The translations under genes and the position numbers were made by a program. Under the pieces are notes generated by a model. It saw only the letters and a list, made by a program, of their open reading frames with translations. It was not told the DNA's origin and searched no databases. From positions 154,408-218,407 of the forward strand of contig CAZOKZ010000001.1 of assembly GCA_964580585.1 (NCBI GenBank): a DNA stretch of 64,000 nucleotides. Direction: 5' to 3'. Shown piece by piece: positions 35,890-44,858 of the stretch (positions are counted from its first letter, which is position 1; each line of letters starts with the position of its first letter). The DNA is from CAZOKZ01 sp964580585 (GTDB lineage Bacteria > Sumerlaeota > Sumerlaeia > SLMS01 > JAHLLQ01).

Positions 35890-35979
35890 TGTATCAATCC
35901 TAATCGGGTTTCGTATGAAAAACCATGGTATCGTTATGGGTCGTTTGACAATCGAAGAAGCGAATCGGTTCCACTCCGC

Positions 35980-36420
35980 TCATTCTGGCAGCGAATGGGT
36001 CCGCCAGTATTTTTCTACCGCCGCCAGCAACGGATCGATCGTCTCGGGCTGAACCCGATGGGGCGGCGCCCAGGGCGTCCATTCAAAACCAAGGTGTTCG
36101 GTGGGTCGAATTTTCACCGATTCCCGCAACAGTCCGAGATATACCACCAGTCGTTTTTCAACTGGACGATTGCCAAACCGTTTGTAAATCGCCGTATAAG
36201 TCGTCGTGAAATTGAAATCCGGATCGATCCACACCGCCGTGGCGGGAATCGCGGTTTCCTCGGTCAATTCACGCAATGCGCACGAAAGTTCCGACTCGCC
36301 CGGGTTAATGTGGCCTTTGGGCAAATCGAGCCGATTGCGATGGCGCATCAGCAAAAATTCAACCCGGGCGTCTTTTCGTCGAAAAATCAAAACGCCGCAG
36401 GAAGTGACTGTGGGAAGCAT
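35980..36420 (-). CDS. Nudix hydrolase, Ap4A-hydrolase-like
   Basis: 146 residues. The Nudix box reads GHINPGESELSCALRELTEE followed by TAI, with the metal-binding Glu residues in RELTEE; the usual Gly before the last hydrophobic residue is Ala. The short flanks (CGVLIFRR before, LPKGH at the box entry) fit the bis(5'-nucleosyl)-tetraphosphatase branch, which cleaves Ap4A and can also remove nucleotide caps from RNA. It follows the KptA gene by 12 bases, so the two are likely expressed together. Confidence 0.85.
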   Translation of the reverse strand: MLPTVTSCGVLIFRRKDARVEFLLMRHRNRLDLPKGHINPGESELSCALRELTEETAIPATAVWIDPDFNFTTTYTAIYKRFGNRPVEKRLVVYLGLLRESVKIRPTEHLGFEWTPWAPPHRVQPETIDPLLAAVEKYWRTHSLPE

Positions 36421-36432
36421 GTTCGGGGAGGC

Positions 36433-36987
36433 CTAATCGGAAGGTGGGAATTCAATGAAGGTTACGGGAACTTCGGACGCGAGCCAAACACCATTTTCAG
36501 AAAGATAAAATTCGTGTCCGGCTTGCGCCATGCGACCCGCCGCGATGGTCAAAATTACCGGTTTGCCATGGCGCTGAGCAACTTTCAGCGCTGTATTCAC
36601 ATCGTGGGATAAATGCACAAACTGGCGACTGCGGCTCTGCAAACCTTCGGCGCGAATACTCGTCACAAAACGCGTTGCGGTGCCATGGTAAAGATGTTCC
36701 GGCGGCTCGACCGGTTTGAATTGCAAATCCACGTCGATCGAATGTCCCTGGTTGGCGCGGATGCGCTTGCCGTTGGAGCAAAAACGATAGCGCTGCTTGT
36801 TGTCGGTTTCCACGATTCGTTCCAGGATTGCACGGTCCAACGGTTTGCCGCAGCGCTGCATTGCCGCCAACAAATCCTCCACGTCCGCCCAACCGTTCCG
36901 ATCGAGTGTTAATCCTATCGCACCGGGGTTATGGCGCAGGACGAGGCTGAGGAATTTACTGAGTTTTGTAAGTTGTTTTTCGTTCAT
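36433..36987 (-). CDS. kptA: RNA 2'-phosphotransferase KptA/Tpt1
   Basis: 184 residues from the ATG at 36987; the frame extends 21 codons up but the family begins with KLSKFLSLVLRHNP. Catalytic landmarks are visible: LRHNP (about 16-20), YHGTATRFVTSIRAEGL (about 99-115), and SRQFVHLSHD (about 119-128). The family moves an internal RNA 2'-phosphate to NAD, giving ADP-ribose 1'',2''-cyclic phosphate. In bacteria without tRNA splicing its natural role is unclear, and some homologues ADP-ribosylate nucleic acid ends. The adjacent Nudix gene is a plausible partner. Confidence 0.93.
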   Translation of the reverse strand: MNEKQLTKLSKFLSLVLRHNPGAIGLTLDRNGWADVEDLLAAMQRCGKPLDRAILERIVETDNKQRYRFCSNGKRIRANQGHSIDVDLQFKPVEPPEHLYHGTATRFVTSIRAEGLQSRSRQFVHLSHDVNTALKVAQRHGKPVILTIAAGRMAQAGHEFYLSENGVWLASEVPVTFIEFPPSD

Positions 36988-37074
36988 GATAGTGTTGAGC
37001 GAACACCATTTATTTCCAAGCACAAGCCGAATTTCCCTTGTCCGCTCCATGTCAACACTCGCCTATCGAATCCC

Positions 37075-39264
37075 ATGATAAATTCTGCGGCACCAAATGA
37101 AGTCATCGATCACGATGAGCCTGCAAAATGCGCCTGCCATAAGGCGGTGTGGCAAAACTTCGGCGTTTTCCTGGTGTTTCTCGGTCTCGCTATTATTGCC
37201 ATGTGGTCCTATGCTCCGCTTCCCGCCTGGGAGACCGAAAGTCCCATCATCGATACGGATGCACGGTATTACGCGTACAATATCTGGGCGGTTCAACGCA
37301 ATCTGACCGCCCAACCGTTTCACTTGTTCGATGGAACCTTCTACTACCCCATCGAACGCACATTGGTAGGCACCGACCCAATCATTCCGCAATGCATCCT
37401 GACGCTACCCCTATACTGGATTGGCTGTTCTGCACTGTTCGTCTATCATGCAACCTTAGCCCTGATGCTCGCGCTGGCGGGTTGGTCTGCATGGTGGGCG
37501 GTGCGAAAGCTCACGGGCGACAACATTGCCGGATGGTTGTCTGGCGTGCTCTGGGCATTCAACCTGATGAGCATGTCGTCACTTGCCCGACCACAAGCGA
37601 TGTCCCTATTCACTTGGCCTCTGCTGCTTGTGGCGCTTGTGAACCATGCACGTCGCCCCAATACAAAGTCCGCCATCTGGATATTCCTCGCCCTTGTTCC
37701 GTCGATGTACACCGGTTGGTACATGACCGTTTTGACGGGCATGCTCGTCGCGGCGTGGATGGGAGCAATGCTGATCGTACGCAAAGGCTGTCCTGGCTGG
37801 CGATGGTTTCTGACACTTCTCGCAGCGGGCGCAGCAGCCAGCATCGTCCTCCTGCCGATGTATGTTGCTTTCAAAGCCAACGCGACGTTCATCTACTATG
37901 ACCATGATTTATCGCTCCGCCATCGCTTCTTCCCGCATCACCTGATCGTGCCAAACGAAGTCGTTCCCCTCGGACGACTGATGGGAAAACTCGGCGTGCA
38001 CATTTCCACTTACTGGCCCGCGTACACCGGCTTGGCTGGTTGGGCGATTGGCGCGCTCGCATTTTGGCGATGGGGACGGAGTCCACGCCGCGTCAAAAAC
38101 ACCTGGAACGCCATGGGGACGGAGCATCGCGCGCTGACCTTCTTCATCCTGCTGCTCCTCGGCATGGGCGTCGTGCTGGGAGTCGGTCCCCGCATATTCA
38201 TCGGAGGACGCGATATCTCACTTCCTTTTGCATGGGTTGGCAACCTGGTGCCACAAATGGCATTTATGCGCTGGCCAGTTCGATATATCCATTTCATCAC
38301 GTTTGCGCTCTCCATTTCCAGCGGCCTGTTGCTCTCCCGGCTGCTGATCGACAAATCACTCCGTTTGCGAACGACGATATGCCTCGCAGTTGCCGTATTG
38401 ACATTTGGCGATTTGTTTCCCGCACGCCAGGTCGAACGCGCTCCCGTCGAAATGCCCCCCTTGCTCGAACGCCTTGCCGAGCGCGATGACATCAACGCCA
38501 TCGCCGAAGTCCCCATTCAATCAGTGCAAGATTTCACGGAAGCCAATCTGCGCGCCACCGTCCACGAGAAACGTCTGCACCAAGGCAAAATCGGCGCTGG
38601 AGTCGGCATTCTTGGACACCAGGATTTGTCCGATTATTTGAACCAATTTCCCGATCCAGTGGCACGTGCAGCATTCGAATACCTGAAACTCGATGCGATA
38701 CTGCTTCGTAGCGAACAAGATTCGCCTTTCATCATTCCTCGGGGTTGGGAAGAAATCGATCAGTCGGAAAATTTCCACCTTCTGCGACCCAACACCTCTG
38801 CCGGGTCCGAGGTCGAACGTCTTCTCGCTCAACTCGAACCGGTGGAAACTCCTCCCGATCCCATTACGTTCCAGGGCACCGAGTTGCTCAACCGCGCGTG
38901 GCGCGAAAAACTGCAACTGGATGGCATGAAGTTCCGATCAAGCCGAGATCCAAGTCTGACCATCGCATTCGACCCACCGCTGGACACGACGCGCTATCGC
39001 CGATTTATCGGACGAATTCGGTTGACGGGTCCTACGCCCCTGGAACGAAGTCAAATCTTCTGGCGCAGCTCTAAGACACCTGATTTCAATGAACTACGAT
39101 CCGCAGGCGCTCCCCTTCCCGCCGACGGAGAATGGCACGAAGTCGTCTTTGATTTTTCCGACAATCCAGCCTGGATCTGGAGCGGCGGGATCACGCACCT
39201 GCGATGGGACGCGCTTTCGCAATCAGGCTTTGAAGGCGAATTCGACTTTGTGCGCATTGAGTAA
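37075..39264 (+). CDS. Polytopic membrane protein, GT-C/YfhO-like
   Basis: 729 residues from the ATG at 37075, taken as start because the upstream part of the open frame overlaps the divergent kptA. About 11-12 membrane helices fill residues 25-470, and a soluble beta-rich domain of about 250 residues follows. SPIIDTDARYYAYNIW (about 61-76) gives an acidic motif in the first outside loop, as in GT-C glycosyltransferases and YfhO-like proteins. The C-terminal part may bind carbohydrate. Two GGGGACGGAG motifs lie in a loop between helices. The substrate is unknown. Confidence 0.72.
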   Translation: MINSAAPNEVIDHDEPAKCACHKAVWQNFGVFLVFLGLAIIAMWSYAPLPAWETESPIIDTDARYYAYNIWAVQRNLTAQPFHLFDGTFYYPIERTLVGTDPIIPQCILTLPLYWIGCSALFVYHATLALMLALAGWSAWWAVRKLTGDNIAGWLSGVLWAFNLMSMSSLARPQAMSLFTWPLLLVALVNHARRPNTKSAIWIFLALVPSMYTGWYMTVLTGMLVAAWMGAMLIVRKGCPGWRWFLTLLAAGAAASIVLLPMYVAFKANATFIYYDHDLSLRHRFFPHHLIVPNEVVPLGRLMGKLGVHISTYWPAYTGLAGWAIGALAFWRWGRSPRRVKNTWNAMGTEHRALTFFILLLLGMGVVLGVGPRIFIGGRDISLPFAWVGNLVPQMAFMRWPVRYIHFITFALSISSGLLLSRLLIDKSLRLRTTICLAVAVLTFGDLFPARQVERAPVEMPPLLERLAERDDINAIAEVPIQSVQDFTEANLRATVHEKRLHQGKIGAGVGILGHQDLSDYLNQFPDPVARAAFEYLKLDAILLRSEQDSPFIIPRGWEEIDQSENFHLLRPNTSAGSEVERLLAQLEPVETPPDPITFQGTELLNRAWREKLQLDGMKFRSSRDPSLTIAFDPPLDTTRYRRFIGRIRLTGPTPLERSQIFWRSSKTPDFNELRSAGAPLPADGEWHEVVFDFSDNPAWIWSGGITHLRWDALSQSGFEGEFDFVRIE
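38072..38124 (+). repeat. Two GGGGACGGAG motifs in the membrane protein gene
   Basis: Exact copies at 38072-38081 and 38115-38124 are read in different frames (WGRS and MGTE), showing that the DNA word rather than a peptide recurs. Confidence 0.7.
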
Positions 39265-39401
39265 CAACGTTGGTCTTTCGTACACTGCTGTCAGTTGCCA
39301 TTCTATTCCTGACGTCATTTCACTCCACTCGATTTGCAATCGGTGAACTGTAAACGGCATCCGCATTCAAAACCAGATAACATTGGTAAAAAAAACGTAT
39401 C

Positions 39402-39464
39402 CGCCCTTGCCTTGGGAGGGCGCTCCAAAGTACAAGCCCCGCCTAGATTATTCTCCGAGAGGAG
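39402..39464 (+). promoter_or_regulatory. Hairpins in the glyA leader, one holding the ribosome binding site
   Basis: CGCCCT 39402-39407 pairs with 39417-39422. CTCC 39453-39456 pairs with GGAG 39461-39464 around a GAGA tetraloop; that GGAG is the Shine-Dalgarno sequence of glyA, six bases from its ATG. The four-pair stem is weak alone but could lower translation. Confidence 0.4.
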
Positions 39465-39470
39465 TTCGCC

Positions 39471-40739
39471 ATGACCGCGACAGACCTTTCCGTGACATCG
39501 GCCATCGCCGAGCAGGACCCCGAAGTAGCTTCTCATTTCGACCTCGAGTGGAAACGCCAACATTCCACGCTCGAAATGATCGCCAGTGAAAACATTGTTT
39601 CCGACGCCGTGCGCGAAGCCGCCGGGTCGATTCTGACCAATAAATACGCCGAAGGTTACCCCGGTCGTCGTTACTACCATGGTTGCGGCGAGTACGATGT
39701 GCTCGAAAACCTCGCCATCGAACGCGCCAAGAAGCTCTTTGGCGCTGAATACGCCAACGTTCAGCCCCACAGCGGCACGACAGCCAACCAGGCAGTGTTT
39801 TTCGCCACCGTACAACCCGGCGACACGGTGCTGTCGCTTTCGCTGGCACATGGTGGGCACCTTTCCCACGGCCATCCCGTAAATATTGCGGGCAAGCTTT
39901 ACAACATCGTGCAATATGGCGTGTCTCAGCAAGACGAGCAGATTGACTTCGACCAGGTCATCGCCCTCGCTCGCGAACACAAACCCAAAATGATCATCAC
40001 GGGTGGTTCGGCTTATCCGCGCCTGATCGATTTCGCCCGTTTCCGTGAAATCGCCGATGAAGTCGGCGCGGTTTTCCTCGTCGATATGGCGCACTTTGCC
40101 GGTTTGGTGGCGGGCGGCGCGATTCCTTCGCCCGTGCCCCACGCCGACATCGTCAGCACCACGACGCACAAGACCCTGCGCGGCCCGCGCGGCGGTTTGG
40201 TGCTCGCCAGGGAAAGCTTTGGCAAGGACCTCAATCGCACCGTGTTCCCAGGCATGCAGGGCGGCCCGCTGATGCACATCGTCGCGGCCAAGGCTGTGGC
40301 GCTGGGCGAAGCGCTTCGCCCCAGCTTCAAAACTTACGCGAAGAATGTGATCGCCAACGCCCAGACCATCGGCGAAGTGCTCGTTGAAAACGGCATGCGC
40401 CTCGTCACCGGCGGCACAGACACCCACTTGATCCTGGTGGACTTGTCCGCGTTGAACGTAACAGGTAAAGCGGTCAGCGACGCCCTTGAAGAAGCCGGCA
40501 TCACGGTCAACATGAACATGATTCCGTTCGATACCCGCAAACCCACCGAATGCAGCGGTATCCGCGTTGGCTCTCCCGCGCTGACCAGCCGCGGGATGGG
40601 CGCAGCCGAATTCCGCGCCATCGGTAGCTGGATTGCAGAAGTCGCCCGCAATGTCGAGGACGCGGCGCTGATCAAACGTGTCCGCGCTCAAGTCGAAGAA
40701 CTCGCCAGCGGCTTCCCTCTGCGTGCAAAAGAGGAATAA
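39471..40739 (+). CDS. glyA: Serine hydroxymethyltransferase
   Basis: 422 residues. The start region EWKRQHSTLEMIASENIVS is typical, and THKTLRGPRGG (near 229-239) holds the lysine that binds pyridoxal phosphate. The enzyme interconverts serine and glycine with tetrahydrofolate and feeds one-carbon metabolism. Length and motifs are normal. The gene ends in a 15-pair terminator. A very long antisense open frame opposite it is a codon-usage shadow. Confidence 0.98.
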   Translation: MTATDLSVTSAIAEQDPEVASHFDLEWKRQHSTLEMIASENIVSDAVREAAGSILTNKYAEGYPGRRYYHGCGEYDVLENLAIERAKKLFGAEYANVQPHSGTTANQAVFFATVQPGDTVLSLSLAHGGHLSHGHPVNIAGKLYNIVQYGVSQQDEQIDFDQVIALAREHKPKMIITGGSAYPRLIDFARFREIADEVGAVFLVDMAHFAGLVAGGAIPSPVPHADIVSTTTHKTLRGPRGGLVLARESFGKDLNRTVFPGMQGGPLMHIVAAKAVALGEALRPSFKTYAKNVIANAQTIGEVLVENGMRLVTGGTDTHLILVDLSALNVTGKAVSDALEEAGITVNMNMIPFDTRKPTECSGIRVGSPALTSRGMGAAEFRAIGSWIAEVARNVEDAALIKRVRAQVEELASGFPLRAKEE

Positions 40740-40771
40740 TCAAATTCTGATTTTTCAACCCTTGATCTCCC

Positions 40772-40814
40772 GAATCGGTATCTTCCATGCTCTAAGGAAG
40801 ATACCGATTCTTTA
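40772..40814 (+). terminator. glyA terminator
   Basis: A perfect 15-pair stem, 40772-40786 with 40796-40810, is followed by TTTAT. It ends 26 bases before the next gene, which therefore has its own promoter or relies on read-through. Confidence 0.8.
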
Positions 40815-40840
40815 TACCCGCCCCCGCTAAGGAAGCCCTC

Positions 40841-41842
40841 ATGAGAGCTATCATACCTGTTGCTGGTTTCGGGTCGCGTATGCGCCCCCACACGTTCACC
40901 GTTCCGAAAGTTCTGCTCAATGTCGCGGGCAAACCCATGATCGAGCACATCATCGACGCATTGCTCGATGCAGGCGTCACCGGTGTGACGCTGATTGTCG
41001 GTTATCTGGGCGATGTCATCAAAAAACATATTCGGGAACGTTACCCGAACATGGAGAGCCATTTCGTCCCTCAGCCAGAAATGCTCGGCCTCGGTCACGC
41101 GATCAGTCTTGGCAAAGACATTCACAAAAACGACGACGATTTGCTGATTATTCTGGGCGATACGATCCTGAAAGCGGATTTCAAACGACTGTTCGCCACC
41201 AAAGATTCCGCCATTGGCGTGCGCGAGGTGGACGACCCCCGCCGGTTCGGCGTCGTGGAGTTGAACGGCGATGGCCAAATCACCCGGATGTTGGAAAAAC
41301 CCGAAAATCCCCCCACGAAAAAAGCCATTGTCGGCGTTTACAAAATTAACGACCCGACCATGCTCTTCGACGGGCTCGATCACATTATCGACAACGACAT
41401 TCGCACAAAAAAAGAGTTTCAACTGACCGACGCGTTGGCGTGGATGATCGACCGTGGGCACGTCATGCGACCGTTCGACATCGACAAATGGCTCGATTGC
41501 GGTAAACCGGAAACGTTGTTTTCAACCAATCGCGTGTTGCTCGAAGACATTCCCAACGATGTTCAGATGAGTTACAAAGAACGTTACAAAGGCAACGTGA
41601 TCGTGCCGCCGGTGTTTATCGCCGAGGGTTGTGAACTCAAGCACTCGGTCATCGGCCCTTACGCCGTGTTGGGCAAAGGCGTTAAAGTCGATCGCGCGAT
41701 TCTGGCCGACAGTATCGTCGGGGACGGTGCCAGCATCCGCACCATCGCCATGCACGAATCGCTCATCGGCAAAGAAGCCGACGTCACGGGTTATCTGACA
41801 AGTTTGAATATCGGTGAAATGAGTACATTCTCGCGGAAGTAG
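40841..41842 (+). CDS. Sugar-phosphate nucleotidyltransferase
   Basis: 333 residues. The nucleotide-binding start is MRAIIPVAGFGSRMRPHTFT followed by VPKVLLNVAGKPMIEHI, as in RmlA/GalU/ManC-like enzymes. The acidic metal site is ILGDTILKAD (about 103-112). The C-terminal third shows hexapeptide repeats (IAEGCELKHSVIGPYAVLGK) of a left-handed beta helix. It couples a sugar 1-phosphate to a nucleotide to make an activated sugar, matching the many glycosyltransferases in the window. Which sugar and nucleotide cannot be told. Confidence 0.88.
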   Translation: MRAIIPVAGFGSRMRPHTFTVPKVLLNVAGKPMIEHIIDALLDAGVTGVTLIVGYLGDVIKKHIRERYPNMESHFVPQPEMLGLGHAISLGKDIHKNDDDLLIILGDTILKADFKRLFATKDSAIGVREVDDPRRFGVVELNGDGQITRMLEKPENPPTKKAIVGVYKINDPTMLFDGLDHIIDNDIRTKKEFQLTDALAWMIDRGHVMRPFDIDKWLDCGKPETLFSTNRVLLEDIPNDVQMSYKERYKGNVIVPPVFIAEGCELKHSVIGPYAVLGKGVKVDRAILADSIVGDGASIRTIAMHESLIGKEADVTGYLTSLNIGEMSTFSRK

Positions 41843-41852
41843 AACGAGTGGA

Positions 41853-42623
41853 TCAGCCAAAAATTCCGAAAAGCTTTTTCTTGTAAATGACGGTTCCGTT
41901 TTTTTCGAGAACCTTCAGCATTTCGCTCTCGTTCTCAAGCGGAATGAAATCGATGGGCGGATTGGGAATAGAAACCCCATCAAGACTCGAAACAACTTTA
42001 TTCAAAATCAGATTCCAGTCGCCGGATGCTTGAATTCCAATGAGTGTATGAGGAGGGATGCCTTCCTTTGGATTATGGATCAGTGCAAGATTTGCCATCC
42101 GGACTTCGGGGATTTTCTTGAAAACAGCACCTAATGTATCCACCAATTCTTTCGGAAAGACCGCCGGTCTACCGATAGCGTATTCTGTGTTTTTATTTAC
42201 TTCGACTTCAGTGTATTGATTCCAAATGGAACCATTCAGAATTGAATGAACCTCTGAAGCGGTAAAAATCTTTCCAAAACAAGATCCGGGATTCAAAAAC
42301 AAATCCGCTCCCTTTGTGCGTTCGAGGAAAATCCGCGTGTTAAGCGCTAAATATCCAGTGCCCGGACGAGTGTATTCCACGAGCCGTTCTTCGGATGAAA
42401 AGATAGGAATGTAGTTTTTCCCTTCAAATTCCATCCCCTGAATTTCCAATGTGGTGTTTTCGGTCGTGCGTCCCGCCTCATCGACTTTCAAGTCGCCTCC
42501 CGGATTGATTACCACGACGTCGGAAGCAAGAAAGTCTTTATAGAATTGAGACCTATGCGAAGGATCGTTGGCGGCCTTTAGCAACGATTCCTCAAACGCG
42601 TTTGCTGGCTTTTCATTACCCAT
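41853..42623 (-). CDS. SseB-family protein
   Basis: 256 residues. The layout matches the enhanced-serine-sensitivity SseB family: N-terminal FEESLLKAANDPSHRSQFYK, a strand region NYIPIFSSEERLVEYT, LFLNPGS and SEVHSIL, then a C-terminal domain with IPEVRMANLALI. The biochemical role of SseB is not settled; related domains occur in secretion chaperone contexts and next to signalling genes. It is the last gene of the partner-switching operon, 22 bases after the histidine kinase. Confidence 0.75.
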   Translation of the reverse strand: MGNEKPANAFEESLLKAANDPSHRSQFYKDFLASDVVVINPGGDLKVDEAGRTTENTTLEIQGMEFEGKNYIPIFSSEERLVEYTRPGTGYLALNTRIFLERTKGADLFLNPGSCFGKIFTASEVHSILNGSIWNQYTEVEVNKNTEYAIGRPAVFPKELVDTLGAVFKKIPEVRMANLALIHNPKEGIPPHTLIGIQASGDWNLILNKVVSSLDGVSIPNPPIDFIPLENESEMLKVLEKNGTVIYKKKLFGIFG

Positions 42624-42644
42624 GTCACAGATCGTTGAGTAAAA

Positions 42645-44153
42645 TCAATACCGCGACGCGCGGCTCGCTGATCCGACGGCATCGGCGAGCGGATAGACGA
42701 GCGTGAACCGCGAACCTTTACCCACGGTGCTCTTGACGCGGATCTCGCCGCGTGTGGCTTGAACCAGAATGCGCGTCACGGCAAGCCCAAGACCAAGACC
42801 TTCGTGCGAACGCGTCAAGCTATTGTCAATCTGATAGAATTCATCGAAAATCCGCTGACGTTTTTCTTTCGGAATCCCTTCACCACTATCGCAAATCGAG
42901 ATAGAAAGTGTGGATTCGCCTTGCTGCTCGAATTCGACGACGACTTTCTCCCCCGCTGGTGAAAACTTTACGGCGTTGTCGAGCAAATGGAAGTAAATTC
43001 TTTCCAGCGCTCGTTCATCGCAAATGATGTTCGGCACAGCCCCTTTGAAGACAGGTTCAACCTGCACCTTGTTATCGCGACGGCGGTATTCGAGTTTCGG
43101 CAAGGTGGAAAACAGCGTGCTGAGCGGATCGATTGCCACCAGGTTCACATCGCTCATGCCTTCGGCTTCGATTTCCGCGATTTCGATCAGATCGTTGACC
43201 ATGTTGCTCAGGTGACCGGTGTTTTTGGCAACACGGGTGAGCAGATTACGCTGTGAATCCGTGATCGGCCCAACCTTTGACTGTAAAATCAGGTCCACGA
43301 ATCCAGTGATTGCCGTCAGAGGAGTGCGCAATTCGTGCGAGATGATCGACAGAAAGTTCGATTTTAGTTGATCGACGGCCTTGAGTTCTTTGTACGCGTT
43401 TTCCAGGTCGTAAATCAGTTCGGAGTTTTGAAGCGCCAACGCCCCCTGGGTCGCAAACCATTCAAGAGATTCGATGTCCTCGCGCGAGATGGGTTCGTGA
43501 GTCATCCGCCGGTCGAGAAAGATGATCGAACGCAATCCCTTGTTGGTATGTAACGGAACAACGGCTGTTTGTTCATTGAGAAATGAACGAAGTGAGTCGG
43601 GAATCAGGCGCGATTCCTGGGTGTTGGAAACCAAATGGGGACTGCGCCAGTTTTTTGCCGCTTGAAAGATCGTTTTTGTCGATGATGCACTGCCCGGTTC
43701 GGGATTCAGTGGAAAAGAGAGCTTGGTGATTTCCTGTGTAACACGGTTTTCTGTGCCAAGCCGTTGGAAAACGGTCACCCACTGCGAACCCAATTCCAAC
43801 GTCCGCATTTCCTCGGCAGCATCATCCTCGTCATCGTTCTCCAGCATTTCCGACTTTTGCTTTTCGAGGAAGAGCATTTCGCTTTCGAGTTCAGCGAAAA
43901 TTTCGCGCGCTTGCTGGCGTGAGCGGAGACCGACGGCAAGTTTGCCGGTCATCTCTGTGCCGAAGGGATCGATCTCGAACAAAATGGCATGGGAATACCC
44001 GAGCCCCATGGGCGAAATGAGCCCGGAAATTAGAACCGAGTACACATCGTCCACCGCGATGGCAGAACTGAGCGCAACCGACAGCCGCGTTACCCACCGC
44101 ACCTGATTCAGTAAGTGGCCGAATTTGTTTGCCGAGCTTTCATCGGCAGGCAT
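42645..44153 (-). CDS. Soluble sensor histidine kinase with GAF domain
   Basis: 502 residues from the ATG at 44153, which has AAGGA eight bases upstream; a TTG 45 bases earlier is less likely. No membrane helix is present. A GAF-like sensor (about 20-235) precedes a short coiled coil, the H box SIISHELRTPLTAITGF, an N box with LLDNAVKFS, and G boxes DSGEGIP and GLGLGLAV. It would autophosphorylate a His in response to a cytosolic signal. No response regulator is adjacent. It is co-transcribed with the Rsb-like genes, 64 bases after the anti-sigma-type kinase. Confidence 0.93.
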   Translation of the reverse strand: MPADESSANKFGHLLNQVRWVTRLSVALSSAIAVDDVYSVLISGLISPMGLGYSHAILFEIDPFGTEMTGKLAVGLRSRQQAREIFAELESEMLFLEKQKSEMLENDDEDDAAEEMRTLELGSQWVTVFQRLGTENRVTQEITKLSFPLNPEPGSASSTKTIFQAAKNWRSPHLVSNTQESRLIPDSLRSFLNEQTAVVPLHTNKGLRSIIFLDRRMTHEPISREDIESLEWFATQGALALQNSELIYDLENAYKELKAVDQLKSNFLSIISHELRTPLTAITGFVDLILQSKVGPITDSQRNLLTRVAKNTGHLSNMVNDLIEIAEIEAEGMSDVNLVAIDPLSTLFSTLPKLEYRRRDNKVQVEPVFKGAVPNIICDERALERIYFHLLDNAVKFSPAGEKVVVEFEQQGESTLSISICDSGEGIPKEKRQRIFDEFYQIDNSLTRSHEGLGLGLAVTRILVQATRGEIRVKSTVGKGSRFTLVYPLADAVGSASRASRY

Positions 44154-44216
44154 GAGGTCATCCTTCTGGATTGAGCGGTCAAACCCGCCACTGGCCAAAG
44201 GCCGCGCGCTATCGGA

Positions 44217-44819
44217 TCATTGTTGCTGTTGTTGCTGTTGGCGGTTTCGAGCTTCATTGGAGGTTTGTTTGTTCAGGTACTTTGTCATGGTCAATACCGT
44301 ACCCTTACCCGGTGCAAAACTGTATTCCACCTCATCCATGAAATTCTTGATGATGTAAATTCCCAAACCGCCCTGGCCTTCTCGTTCCAAATACTCCTCT
44401 AAATTCGTCACGCCCGAATGTTCTTCACTCAACCCGATGCCGTTATCGATGATTCGGAATCTCAACATATCGTCGCCGATGGTAATCCGCATCCGAATAA
44501 CACAAATGGGCTTGGACTCCTTTTTCGACGCCTCATCCTCTTCCCAGACTACGACAGGTTCGACTCGTTTTTCGTCTTCAACGTCAGGAGAGACGCCAAG
44601 GTGCTTGTAGGCGTGGCGCACGACATTCGTGCACGCCTCGTCCACTGCCATTTCGATCTGGCCGATTTCCTCGAGGGAGAATCCTTTTTCCTCGGCAATC
44701 GCCGTCGCAACCGATCGCAAATGGCTCAACACACGAGTTTCAGGGGGACACCGGATCTCAAGGTCGATGATTTCCTTTTGTTCGCCCATCGTCTTCTGCA
44801 TCTCCATTACTTCTGTCAT
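44217..44819 (-). CDS. RsbW-like anti-sigma/serine kinase (GHKL ATPase)
   Basis: 200 residues. The GHKL motifs are IGQIEMAVDEACTNVVRHAY (N box), IIDNGIGLSE and GQGGLGIYIIKNFMDEVEY. Proteins like this bind and hold a sigma factor or other target, and phosphorylate the STAS partner. An insertion after the N box (VSPDVEDEKRVEPVVVWEED) is longer than in typical RsbW. The C terminus is a run of Gln coded by alternating CAA and CAG. The gene order with the phosphatase and STAS gene makes the role secure in outline; the target is unknown because no sigma factor is in the window. Confidence 0.9.
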   Translation of the reverse strand: MTEVMEMQKTMGEQKEIIDLEIRCPPETRVLSHLRSVATAIAEEKGFSLEEIGQIEMAVDEACTNVVRHAYKHLGVSPDVEDEKRVEPVVVWEEDEASKKESKPICVIRMRITIGDDMLRFRIIDNGIGLSEEHSGVTNLEEYLEREGQGGLGIYIIKNFMDEVEYSFAPGKGTVLTMTKYLNKQTSNEARNRQQQQQQQ

Positions 44820-44858
44820 TGTTCAGTCTCTTCGATTGGATTTCCACAACTCGGCATG

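Noticed and set aside
39315..40691. 458-residue frame antisense to glyA
   Set aside because: It mirrors glyA codon usage; glyA is certain and fully explains the stretch.
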